Under the pieces are notes generated by a model. That model had not been told where the DNA came from. It ran no database searches and worked only from the letters and a program-made list of their open reading frames with translations. From contig JAKSYS010000103.1 of NCBI GenBank assembly GCA_022925895.1, forward strand, positions 56,799-120,798: a stretch of DNA of 64,000 nt, written 5' to 3'. Position numbers and translations under genes: made by a program. The DNA comes from Fragilaria crotonensis (taxonomy: Eukaryota > Bacillariophyta > Fragilariophyceae > Fragilariales > Fragilariaceae). Shown here one piece after another: positions 23,101 through 32,612 of this stretch; position 1 is the first letter of the stretch; every line of letters begins with the position of its first letter.

Positions 23101-25146
23101 GAGAGGGCGATGGACTTATAGTCGGAGAAGAGGGAGAATTTGGAGCTGGTGACAGGTTCGAAACCACAAGAAGGCCTGACCCTTCCTGAACAAGAATTGC
23201 CTGCAGATTCCCATCTGCGATGTCGAAATCAACTTCATCCGTTAAGGTCGATGAAACATTATCTGATTCATCAGTTGGAGCGGTCACTTTAAAGGTAGCC
23301 GTGACTATCTGACAGACCGCAGCGGCATCTGACTCTGAACTCGGACAGTCAATGTCAGTAAACGTCTCGGTGCGCCCAGAGTTAAACACAAAGTCCACAG
23401 CACCACCGTCCCCACCGTATATTCTGACGACAGTCTCGTTTGTCATCGTATTGTAGCTCTCATCAAGATTTCTTCGTTCAGCGTTGGACGATATAAAATC
23501 CGCAGCAAGAAGCCCTTCAGTGTTCGATATTATGAATTCGCTGGAGAGCACTAGCCCTTCAACCGACACCGGGGGAGGCGTCGGCGATTGCGAGGCACTG
23601 AACGAAGGCATAGGTGTGGGAATTATCGTTGTGGTCGTAGCGGTCGGAGAAGAGGTTGGTATCGGAAAGGAAGTTGATGGTATTGGAGCAGAGCTTGAAG
23701 GTTGTGTAAGGGTCGGGATTCGAGATATCGTTGGACCTTGAGTGGGACTTGAAACGGGTATTGCAGCCGTTTGAAGAGCAACATATGTGTTATCACATAC
23801 CTGAATCAAGAAATCAAGTTGGTCTTGTGTTGGAGTCGATCCACTTTTTGATCCCCGGATGTCGATAGCGTAAGGTGTTGCAAGCTGCTGGAAATTATCT
23901 TGAAGCGCCGATGGAAGGTCGTCAAATGCCGAACCGCCGTATTCGCCATCGGCCAGTTCACTAACAAATAACACATACTCATCTTGGTTCATAAAACTAT
24001 TGGCATCTTCGTCTGCTACCGTCATGGCAGCGAAACACTGTAACCTAGTTCCTGTCGGTCGTGCTGTCGTTTGTGGTCCGGGCGCCAGCGTAGGCTTTGC
24101 TGTCGCCGGCATACTCGAGGTAGGTATTGATGTGATGGCCGGCGCTGGCGTTGCTGAAAATGTTGGCCTTCTTGTGGTGGGCGCTGGTGTGGCGATTGCA
24201 GTGGGCCGTCCTGTTGGAGATGCCGACGACGCTATTGTCGTAGGACTTACGGTCGGGGATGATTGCGTCGGAGGTGGTGTGCTTATTGGTGGAGTCGGCG
24301 ACACCGTAGGAGAAGCAGGCTCCGGCGTCACTCCAGAAGCAATAGCAATAGTCTCATTTGTGTCGGCGCAAAAGTCTACAAGGAACAGATCTTGTTCTGT
24401 TGTAGGGTCCTCCCCTAATCTTGCCCCGTAGATATCAACATAGTTATTGACATCATAATCGAAAAAGTTTGTTTGTATCACCCCTGGCAATTCTCCAAAG
24501 GTCGACCCCGCAAACTCATTAGACGAAAGGCGATTCACAAAGCCAACATATTCAGATTGGTCTAATAGATTGTCCTGGGGCTTGTATCTGATAGCGCCAT
24601 TGCCACCTGACAAAACAGTGATGCCACAGGCGGCCGTCCCTCTCGAGTTGTTGTGTTTAGTAATTGTGATTGATAATCGGCCAAGAAAGCAAGGCTGACC
24701 ATGTTGCATGTGCTTTGTAGAGACAGTGATTGAGCTTCGCTAGGGTACTCGGCGCGAGCCCCAGAAATGTCTATTGTTGCCTGTTGACCAAGACAGCAGG
24801 ATGCTACAGCAGTCGGATCGTCCAAACATTGGCAGCTCAACATCTGAAACGCCTGTCGCAAGGCCTCGGGTAGATCCCTAAATGGAAACAGGAATAGATT
24901 TTGATATTCTCCACCGGAGATGTTGTTGACAAGTCGTACGAATTCCTTTCGATTCAGTCTGCTGTCCCCATTCCAATCCGCTTCGGCTAGCGATTGTTGG
25001 CAACTCTGTGCTGCCTCCACTCGGGAGAGGATTGCGGACAGATATGCTATCCACACGAATACCATTGCCATGGATGGTCGAGTCACCGGATTCACTACCG
25101 AGGTTCGGACCCTCCGCCGTGTATGCTTCATGTCTGTGTTGGTCAT
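17117..25146 (-). CDS. Giant type I membrane protein: EF-hand ectodomain, Ser/Asp-repeat tail (frameshifted)
   Basis: One gene of about 2,600 codons is the best reading. The ATG at 25146, or the internal Met at residue 26 or 28, precedes a signal peptide (MVFVWIAYLSAILSRVEA). The ectodomain has three EF-hand-like repeats; loop 1 is DWNGDSRLNRKEF and loop 3 DEDANSFMNQDEY, both with the D-x-N/D-x-D/N ... E pattern. Pro/Thr/Ser-rich linkers follow, then two similar ~150-aa beta-type repeats (EFIISNTEGLLAAD, AFTISNSVGVTATG). A TM helix (ALGVVAGLIGVGFLLCVWFI, about 22500-22560) leads into an acidic DHDDDDDKY cytosolic start. The tail is built from repeated modules of a W/F-containing motif, an Ala/Gly-rich hydrophobic stretch and a Ser/Asp run. 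The far C-terminus holds VPEEVENLDAMFVQFAGREE, a coiled, charged segment. Frame breaks at about 24577, 22680, 22578, 22291, 20990, 20780, 18360 and 17768 mostly lie in or beside homopolymers and are probably sequencing indels. Two genes split in the tail remain possible. Function unknown; surface adhesion or wall-linked signalling is only a guess. Confidence 0.65.
21655..21800 (-). repeat. 21-nt coding repeats, Gly-Ser-Asp-Ser4-type
   Basis: About seven 21-nt units (plus strand GACCCACTGCTGCTCGAGTCT) encode repeats of Ser-Gly-Ser-Asp-Ser-Ser-Ser inside the Ser/Asp tail of the giant membrane protein. The units are nearly identical at the DNA level, which suggests recent slippage or unequal exchange. 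Confidence 0.85.
22018..22142 (-). repeat. 12-nt coding repeats, (Ser-Asp)n
   Basis: Units of 12 nt (plus strand CTGTCCGAATCA and variants) encode an unbroken run of about twenty Ser-Asp pairs. It is the longest such run in the gene and a likely site of length variation. Confidence 0.85.
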
Positions 25147-26197
25147 TCTGATGCGATGGGTGGTTGGCGCGGTTGATCAATCGGACGGAACTAATATACA
25201 CAAAGTCCTTCGAAACTTTTGTCACGATCGGGATGGTTTGTCTTGTCAAATTGATGACTATTCTGAAAGTATTCCGGATTGCTCAGTTGACTGCTTCTGA
25301 TTCCCGATTGACGTTGCCTACCCTTGAAGCTTCCTGGGAGATGCGGGAAAGTATGCTCTTTGGAGGTAAACTAGACAGTAGACCGCAGACTACTACGGTA
25401 CACTATATTGTAAACGTACCTTAACCAACCTTACAAATACATTGTACGAATGCGATGTAACTTGTGTCTTAACGGTACTCGAGTAGACCTTCATTCGACT
25501 TGCGACCGTGAATCAACCTTCAATATCATACTCCGTGGTGGTACTTGTACTTGAACCTGTTACAAGTACTCCGTGTGGACGAAGCGGATATAGGATACAT
25601 GCGTACACAGGTATTCTATGCTCTATGTGGTGTGTGGTAACAGAACCAGGTACCAGTACTCCTTACCTGTGCCGACAACGTACATATGTTGATCTGTGCT
25701 CTGTTAATGGGTGAATGCATAGTACGTTGTATATGAAATATGAACAACTGCATAGAGAGTATTGGCGCGAATTGTGCAGTACAGTACTGTACCATTGCAG
25801 TGGAATACACGAGTGTTGGTAATCGGCACGCGGGATGCTGCAAGCTGTTTGATGGGATTGGAGCAGCCATTTTCATGCCACGGTTCTTCATACAGTGCTC
25901 GAACTCCACCATAATACTAGTAGACACTACTACCGCTATGTAGGTCCAGGAGAGAATATAGAGAGGTCTCTACTAATTGAGTTTTGTGGATTACTGGTGC
26001 CGGTGTATTTGGTGGTACTGAGTATATTTTAATACTCGAGTTCATGGGGAAGGCCTTTATGATGCTGCGTCTTAGCCAGTGGTCTGCTAGTAGTAGTACA
26101 CTACTACCAGGCACCATACCATACCATACAAAAACACATGTCTTAATAGTAGAACGTGATCTATGTGTTCACCAGGGCTCCTTCCTCGAATCACGAG
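25147..26197. other. Gene-free stretch 5' of the giant membrane protein gene
   Basis: Likely contains the promoter of the minus-strand gene. From about 25380 it becomes rich in GTAC words and short inverted words. No credible coding frame. Confidence 0.45.
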
Positions 26198-26980
26198 TGA
26201 CGGACGAAACGGATCAGATATCGGGTCAGATATCTGTCAGATGTTGTACCAGGCGGCTCTCGTAGAAAACATCACCTCGTCCAACAGATCTGATCAGATG
26301 TCGGTCAGATGATCTGTTCAGATCTGCATATATTTACGACCTCGCATGATATTTTTTGTACCACGAGCGTCGTAGAAAAAAACAGATATCTGTCCACGAT
26401 CTGGCAGATATCTGATCTGTTTCGTCCGTCAAGCATAACATTGTTTTTGCCAAACTTTGAGAGCCCATAACTTTGCCAATAATGGCACCAAAGTAGATAT
26501 TGAAACAGATTCGAAAGCGAGATGTGAACTTTCCGAATCTGTCCTTCTTTTATAATGACCTTCTTCGTTCAATTGTTATATACCGACAAATGTTGTCGAT
26601 TTTGTTGTTTTCGGGAAAAAGTGCTTTCTGATGAGCCTCTAACTCTTCAACGAAATGAGATACAAGATAAAGTAGTGCAGATTTGGAAAGCTGCTTTATA
26701 GGGCTTTGATATCTGTTTCAATATCTATGTTGCTGCCAATATTGGCGAAGTTAAGGCTCACAAAGTTTGCCTGAAGGCAAATAACAATGCAATGCGCACC
26801 GTCTTGCCACGGGACTGACAGATCTGAAAAACAGATCTGTGTCAGATGTCTCGACATCCGGTTTCTCTACGGCACTCGTGGTACAAAACCTCGGGACTCG
26901 AACAGATGTCGCATCTGAACGGATACGTGCCACTGTACCTCATCAGATCTGTCGGCAAGACGGTTGCGGCTCGTGACCAG
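26198..26980. mobile_element. Foldback (nested inverted-repeat) element
   Basis: The core is a long imperfect palindrome centred near 26610: 26449-26520 pairs with 26702-26770 as reverse complement with few mismatches (for example AGATATTGAAACAGAT against its complement). On its left, 26198-26222 and 26407-26431 form a separate 25-bp inverted repeat with one mismatch (TGACGGACGAAAC at both ends). CAGATCTG and CAGATATCTG palindromes recur on both flanks (26213-26420, 26818-26960). No coding frame is present. Inference: a non-autonomous foldback transposon or two nested MITEs; exact outer borders are unclear. Confidence 0.6.
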
Positions 26981-28031
26981 CATCATGTTTTCTACATGCA
27001 AAGTCCATTGCGACTACGACATACGAATAAACTGTATATACATAGATAGAGATACGAAGATTGTTCACGCGAGTACTTGTCATCCACCTACTACAAGTAC
27101 CGGTTGTACCATTCCAACCAGGCTTGACTGCACGATACGCGATGTCGATTGCATACACTGGGTAATAGTGCCCATATCACGCATACCTGCAAACTACTGT
27201 AGAATCAAAACATACTGGTGTACTGGAGTATCATACAATACAGATCCTCGGACTGAAGTCTGTGCCTGTGCCCTTTCATGATAGCAAGGGAAAAGCTCGC
27301 CTGGAGTAGTACAAGTACTCCAGTACGTCCTCGACAGTAAAATCATCCGTACTTGTACTGGTACTACGGACTCACAAAGAGATATGGTATTCAGTATACA
27401 GTATGAATATAGTGCCAGTAGCATGCGTTCGCGTATTGGAGAATTGGAGTGCACATTGCACATAGCGCAGTGCACACAAGGAAGACGAGAGTGAAATCAA
27501 TACGCTCCGAGTATCGTACTTGTACTCTGCATGTGTATGCACACAACCCTATTATTGGTATGATATAGGTACACGAATTGCAGTACGAGTACCTACGACG
27601 GCACAGATTACGATCATCGAGTCTGTTTCAGTTCGCAGCGTCCGCAGCTAAACCCTAAACCTATTTTACATACAGTACGTAGATAGTAGAATCTTTTTTG
27701 GTAGCACGTGATCGTTGATACTCTGAGTATTTGTACTGTAGTTGATGATAGTAGTCCGAGTAATGGGAGTACTACAGTTCTACTCTAGTAGTAGAGAGTA
27801 GTAGTACAAGGACCAGTTACAACGAAGCAGAATCTTGCACTCTCCGGGAAAAATTTGGACTTTCCCGCATCTCCCTGTACTTCGTATGAATGAAACGCAG
27901 CGTTCCGGCAAGTTTGAGGCGGGACGCATAAATGCAGGTCGGGGTTATCAATCGGGATTACTCGGCGTACCAAAACTCGCCGTACATACCATTTTTGAAA
28001 GGCACAAATAGACCCCCCTTCATTTTACACG
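26981..28031. other. Gene-free GTAC-rich stretch
   Basis: Numerous GTAC words (27075-27110, 27290-27370, 27500-27600, 27720-27810), no recognisable frame. A single CTAAACCCTAAAC word at about 27651 is isolated and not a telomere array. Confidence 0.45.
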
Positions 28032-28088
28032 TATGGCTGGTTTCACGCTCGAGAAACGCGAGGTAGCCTCTGCTACATTTTCTACACG
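28032..28088 (+). repeat. Left ITR and TA duplication of the 3.6-kb transposon
   Basis: TA at 28032-28033, then TGGCTGGTTTCACGCTC. Beyond the first 17 bp the match to the right end continues with scattered mismatches (GAGGTAG is shared). Confidence 0.85.
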
Positions 28089-31000
28089 CCGATTGATTCC
28101 ACTAGATAAAATCTGACTTACGACGTCATGTCGCACAATAATTTACACGAGGTAAGCAGCAGCGTCGACGATGAGATTTGACACATTCGGAATCGTCACA
28201 ATAACGACCGCGGCTTGACTCACCCATGCCTTTACCCTCTTCATTGTCATAGGATTCGAAAGGTATGAGTGAGTCAAGACGCGACAAAAGCGTTGGCTCA
28301 AAAACTTCAATAATTCGAAGTGCCTTCTTGAAGATTTGTTATGACAGCACCTTCCAACGACGACTCTGGAACAAGTGGTTACCTGCGGAGATTTGGGTGG
28401 AAGCACTGGCAAAATCAAACCTAATAGATCATCTTCTCATGTCCTCAATAAAGGTTGGTGCTTTTAATGCAGCAATGGGAAGGAGTGGCGGTGACTTTGA
28501 TGGCCAGATGATCTCGCGCTATGATGGAACAAACATGACAGGAATTTTTCGTTTGATCTTTCAGCGAACCACGTTTTATAATGTGACTGACAAGAACAAG
28601 CAAGTTTGCTATCCATCACCACTTGGCGATAGTTGGAAAGAAGGTGTGATGGATGTAGCTAAGAATGTTTTTTGGTTTCAAGTGACAAGGTCGACGTGCA
28701 CTCGTCAGATTGTTCTTTTGGAACAGCACTGCGATGATCCTGCTGCTTCAAGCAAGCGTCAGAGAACAGACAACTGTGAGGATGACATTGTTGCTCCTGC
28801 ACCGCACCATCTTGTGTTGTGTCCAACAGAACAACAGCAAGACACATCCTCCTCTACTACAGCAGTCGAGACTAATCTAGAAGCCGTGTCGAATTCTTCT
28901 CTTCCTTTAGCATCGTACTGGAACAGTCGAGATGCTTCTAATTTGTTTGGAGGGGGACACCAACTTGGTGGTACACCTTTAGATGTGAGAGATCTACTGA
29001 AGCTACGTGTCGAGCTTCTTCAGTTGGTCAATCGTGGCGAAAGTGGGTGGCGAAATGTCATTCAAGGTCGTGACCCCGAAAATCTCTGCTCTCCATCCGA
29101 TATCTTTGCGGTTCGAGGACGAGCCACAATTCTTTGCCTTGCCTATCAACTGGCAATAAAGTATATGAATAAGTGGACTTGGGAGCAATGTTGTGAGCAT
29201 GCCTGCTCACAGCTTAATCCGCTCGGAATTGAACAAGCAACTCACAATCGCGCAGTGCAAGATTGGAATGGTATATTTCGAGTAGAGGGCAGTTTCCCGC
29301 ATCCAAATCATGCAGTACGATGTGGCAAGAAGCCTTTACCACTTTTATTCGAGAAGTACCCGGTTGCTATTGACGATATAATCCAGTTTGGGGTGAAGAA
29401 CCTGACAACTCTGACTGTTGAATCGTTTCATGGCTTTTGCCACGAAATTCTGTTGCCAAAGCTGTTTGAGCAGTGGCGGTCCGATGTATTACGTAGCTGT
29501 GACACCAGTACTACAAACGCCGGACAAGACATTTCACTGTTGACGATGCAAGCATTCATGAACCAACATAGAATCAAGATGCTGAGTATTCCAACCTGCT
29601 GGCGGTGGCTACACCGTCTCGGGTTTAGGTACGAATATCAGCGGAAAGGATACTACGTCGATGGACACGAACGCAGTGATGTCGTCGCATCCCGAAAAGC
29701 TTTCTGTGAGACGTATTTGACAGATGTGGAGCCTCGATGCTTGCGATGGATACGTGTCTCGCAACGTGAGTTGGAGACAACTCATAAAATCCTAAATCCT
29801 GAGTTTGGATATCGATTTAATGATGAGAACAATCAATCCTATGTTGAGTTTCACGTGGACTACTGTACTAGTAAGCAAGGCAAAGCTGCTGGCGGCGAGC
29901 CATTAGTATTTGAGAAACCTAGCATGAGTATCCGAGCACCGCATGGATCTATGCCGATTGAAGTCTTTGGCCAAGATGAGAGTGTTTTCTCGCAATTCAT
30001 CTTCCCAACAAAGACTTGGATGGGCCCTAATCAAGAACGAGGACTCTTCCCAAAATCACTTGGCGAGGGACTCATGATATCGGCTTTCGTATCGAGGGAT
30101 TCAGGATTTGGAATGCCAGTAAGTCCTGCACAATTGGATGCCATCAACCACCTTCGCTACGGCACCGATTACATTGACAAAGTGGCAGCAATGAGTATAC
30201 ATTTGACCACATGCAAGGCTCCCCTGAAAGAATCACCGTTTGTGCGGAGCCTTCTCATCGGTGCAACAAAGGGTGGGTATTGGAACAGCTATCATATGGC
30301 AATCCAATTGGAGGATGCCGTAGACTGCCTCCGTATCCTGCGGCCTGGCTTTGAATTTGTCTTTCTCTTTGACCATAGCCAGGGCCACGCCCGTAAGAAG
30401 GAAGGGGCTCTCGATGCCTCAAGTATGTCACGCAGCTACGGCGGTGTACAACCTAAGATTCGAAACTCCGAGATCACCGAAGGATGTCTTGGACCCTTTA
30501 ATCCTTGCCTGAGAACGGGAGACATGCAATCCATGATCTTCACAGAAACAGATACTGGTCCGTGGTGGATTACAACGCAAGAAGGACGTGAAGCTCGGAA
30601 GCATGACATAATTCATGATCCGCTTCCAGGTGCAGCAATCAAGCTTGCAAACCGAACCAAGGTTCAACTTGCTCGTGCCCTTAATGACGAGGCGGGTATC
30701 GCTGTCGACCCCCTTCGGCCTATGGATGAACTCAAGGAGATTGCAAATACGCACGGGGTCTCCCTCCAGTATGCTAAAGCTCGAATCACCGAAGGCTGGT
30801 GTATGAAACCTAAAGGACTCTTACAAATTCTGTGGGAGCGAGGATGGATCAATCCTGGTGAGTGTATGACATTTAAACAGGACAAAACAGCGGGCAGGAT
30901 TGTGAATACCTCGTTCTACACTATCAATGGTCACAAAGATCCGCAAACCGGACAGATTCTTGATTTGTTGTCACTGAGAGCTCTCATGGGACAATGCTCA

Positions 31001-31645
31001 GACTTCAAGGAAGAGGATACCGCTCTACAGTTCCTTGGAAAGCAGCTGGGCTTGAGAGTTCTCTTCACTCCAAAATTTCACTGTGAATTTGCCGGAGAGG
31101 GCATCGAATACAACTGGGCGCACGCCAAAGCAAAAATGCGAATCACCCCCATTCGCGAAAAGAAAGGGCGAGCAAATTTCATCGCTCTTGTGATGAAGTG
31201 TTTATGTCCTGAGAATGTGCTGACAAAGGAGAGGATTAGAAAATTTGCAGCGCGTGCAAGAGCGTACATTTGCACTTACTACCACTTGTCAAGGGATTCC
31301 GAAACCATCGAGAACAATCCAATTGCTGGCGAGCCGGCATTCGTCAATATTGCTGAGAAGCAACAACTCCTGTACAAGGAGATCGAGCGATTGATGAAAA
31401 AATTCAAGACTCATCGGTGCGCGCTCGATTTCGACAACAGCTTTGTCAGATCCAACTTGATCGATCTGACAGGAGAGTAACACTTTGCATCAATTCGTTG
31501 TGACAACAATTGATGTGAATGGAATGCGTTTCGTTTGATCACGAAAGATACGAAATTACTGATGACGTCTACTATGGAGTTTATTGGACGACTGTAGCCG
31601 AAGTACCACAGCCTACCTCTCGAGTCTTGAGCGTGAAACCAGCCA
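28034..31645 (+). mobile_element. Complete IS630/Tc1-mariner-like DNA transposon, TA-flanked
   Basis: 3,612 bp. The two ends start TGGCTGGTTTCACGCTC as inverted repeats; the first 17 bp are identical and similarity continues imperfectly for at least ~55 bp (about 28034-28088 against 31645-31591). Both ends are directly flanked by TA (28032-28033 and 31646-31647), the target duplication expected of the IS630/Tc1/mariner superfamily. The interior holds one uninterrupted transposase gene. A complete ORF, paired ends and a TA duplication together suggest a young or even active copy. Confidence 0.85.
28265..31480 (+). CDS. DDE transposase, IS630/Tc1-mariner-like, 1071 aa
   Basis: Catalyses cut-and-paste transposition of the surrounding element. 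ATG at 28265, no introns or stops. Residues 1-440 are not recognised. A linker typical of IS630-type proteins follows (SIPTCWRWLHRLGFRY, KGYYVDGHERSDVVASRKAF). The catalytic triad reads VFGQDESVFSQF (D571), FVFLFDHSQGHARK (D703) and, in PKFHCEFAGEGIEYNWAHAK, E948; these match the FxDE, DxxxxH and PxxNPIExxW boxes of the superfamily. The long D703-E948 spacing (about 245 residues) carries an insertion absent from classical mariner, where the spacing is about 34. The PKFHCE...IEYNWAHAK box and the DGHERxDVV motif recall large transposase-like proteins of basidiomycete fungi. At 1071 aa it is about three times the size of a mariner transposase. Intact triad and borders suggest it could still work. 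Confidence 0.88.
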   Translation: MSESRRDKSVGSKTSIIRSAFLKICYDSTFQRRLWNKWLPAEIWVEALAKSNLIDHLLMSSIKVGAFNAAMGRSGGDFDGQMISRYDGTNMTGIFRLIFQRTTFYNVTDKNKQVCYPSPLGDSWKEGVMDVAKNVFWFQVTRSTCTRQIVLLEQHCDDPAASSKRQRTDNCEDDIVAPAPHHLVLCPTEQQQDTSSSTTAVETNLEAVSNSSLPLASYWNSRDASNLFGGGHQLGGTPLDVRDLLKLRVELLQLVNRGESGWRNVIQGRDPENLCSPSDIFAVRGRATILCLAYQLAIKYMNKWTWEQCCEHACSQLNPLGIEQATHNRAVQDWNGIFRVEGSFPHPNHAVRCGKKPLPLLFEKYPVAIDDIIQFGVKNLTTLTVESFHGFCHEILLPKLFEQWRSDVLRSCDTSTTNAGQDISLLTMQAFMNQHRIKMLSIPTCWRWLHRLGFRYEYQRKGYYVDGHERSDVVASRKAFCETYLTDVEPRCLRWIRVSQRELETTHKILNPEFGYRFNDENNQSYVEFHVDYCTSKQGKAAGGEPLVFEKPSMSIRAPHGSMPIEVFGQDESVFSQFIFPTKTWMGPNQERGLFPKSLGEGLMISAFVSRDSGFGMPVSPAQLDAINHLRYGTDYIDKVAAMSIHLTTCKAPLKESPFVRSLLIGATKGGYWNSYHMAIQLEDAVDCLRILRPGFEFVFLFDHSQGHARKKEGALDASSMSRSYGGVQPKIRNSEITEGCLGPFNPCLRTGDMQSMIFTETDTGPWWITTQEGREARKHDIIHDPLPGAAIKLANRTKVQLARALNDEAGIAVDPLRPMDELKEIANTHGVSLQYAKARITEGWCMKPKGLLQILWERGWINPGECMTFKQDKTAGRIVNTSFYTINGHKDPQTGQILDLLSLRALMGQCSDFKEEDTALQFLGKQLGLRVLFTPKFHCEFAGEGIEYNWAHAKAKMRITPIREKKGRANFIALVMKCLCPENVLTKERIRKFAARARAYICTYYHLSRDSETIENNPIAGEPAFVNIAEKQQLLYKEIERLMKKFKTHRCALDFDNSFVRSNLIDLTGE

Positions 31646-31647
31646 TA
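31591..31647 (-). repeat. Right ITR and TA duplication of the 3.6-kb transposon
   Basis: Reads as the reverse complement of the left end: GAGCGTGAAACCAGCCA followed by TA at 31646-31647. Confidence 0.85.
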
Positions 31648-32612
31648 GTACCGGTACGACTCGGACGTACCCGAATGTGTGTATCGAAGGGTGTGAAGGT
31701 CAGAGGACAGAGGACTGTCGGTCATTTCACGAAAACTCAAAAATTCAAGAAATTCCTTATACGACCTAACGCTCATTTTTCGGCAGCGGATGACAAATTT
31801 GTCACAATGCTGGGCAAAAAATTCCAGATTGGAGGGTTCTGTTTACTTCCCAATAGCCGGTCGCGACATTTCAAAATGTCCGTTCAATGTTTGCAGTTGT
31901 TTTGTACCCGTACATGTAGAAAGGTTCTCATTTGTTTGGTACGACATATATGACATACGCATAATGGTGATACATGCACCAGGTACATCTTTATTCGTTA
32001 ACGCTCTGGAAACTGTAAACCTTTTTCTGCCCATCTACCGTAACAAAACTATACATGAATGATTATATTTAGGAGACCAATTTTGGTGTGACGTTCTACT
32101 CCAGCGCTTCACTGCAGTGTTGCACATCAGTGGACATTGCACAATAGTAAAATTAGAAATCCATGTGACTGACTTCGACTTGCTCCTGATATTTCATACA
32201 TTTAGTCATTGAGTACTACTGCCTACTGCCCATAAAACCAGGATTGCATAGTATCTAAAATGTCCACTGCAATCACGGTACATATATGTAGTACAAATAT
32301 ATATGTTTCCTCTCCAAATTCCAAAACAATTTTTTTTCATGAAAAGAAGCGCTCGAACAGTGCGATATCAAATAAAACGGCACTCCGAGCTCCCTGTAGA
32401 CGCTATCATACGACGTACGACTCTACCGGTAGAGTGTATCAAAGGACTACAGTAAAGAGCTCAAGTAGGTGCTACTGGTACTACGGTACGTGTTCCAATA
32501 CTCATACTGGGATCTGATGAGAATTGCGAGTTGCGAGTTGCGAGTATTGACTGTGAACGATGGAGCATAGTACGGACTACGGACTGTTCCTATTGTGCAA
32601 TTGGAATCACCT
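31648..32612. other. Gene-free stretch before the desulfurase gene
   Basis: AT-rich with scattered GTAC words and a short GAGTTGCGAGTTGCGAGT direct repeat at about 32527. The promoter of the PLP enzyme is presumably near 32300-32600; no clear box. Confidence 0.4.

Noticed and set aside
27640-27665. CTAAACCCTAAAC as a telomere remnant
   Set aside because: A single short word without tandem copies.
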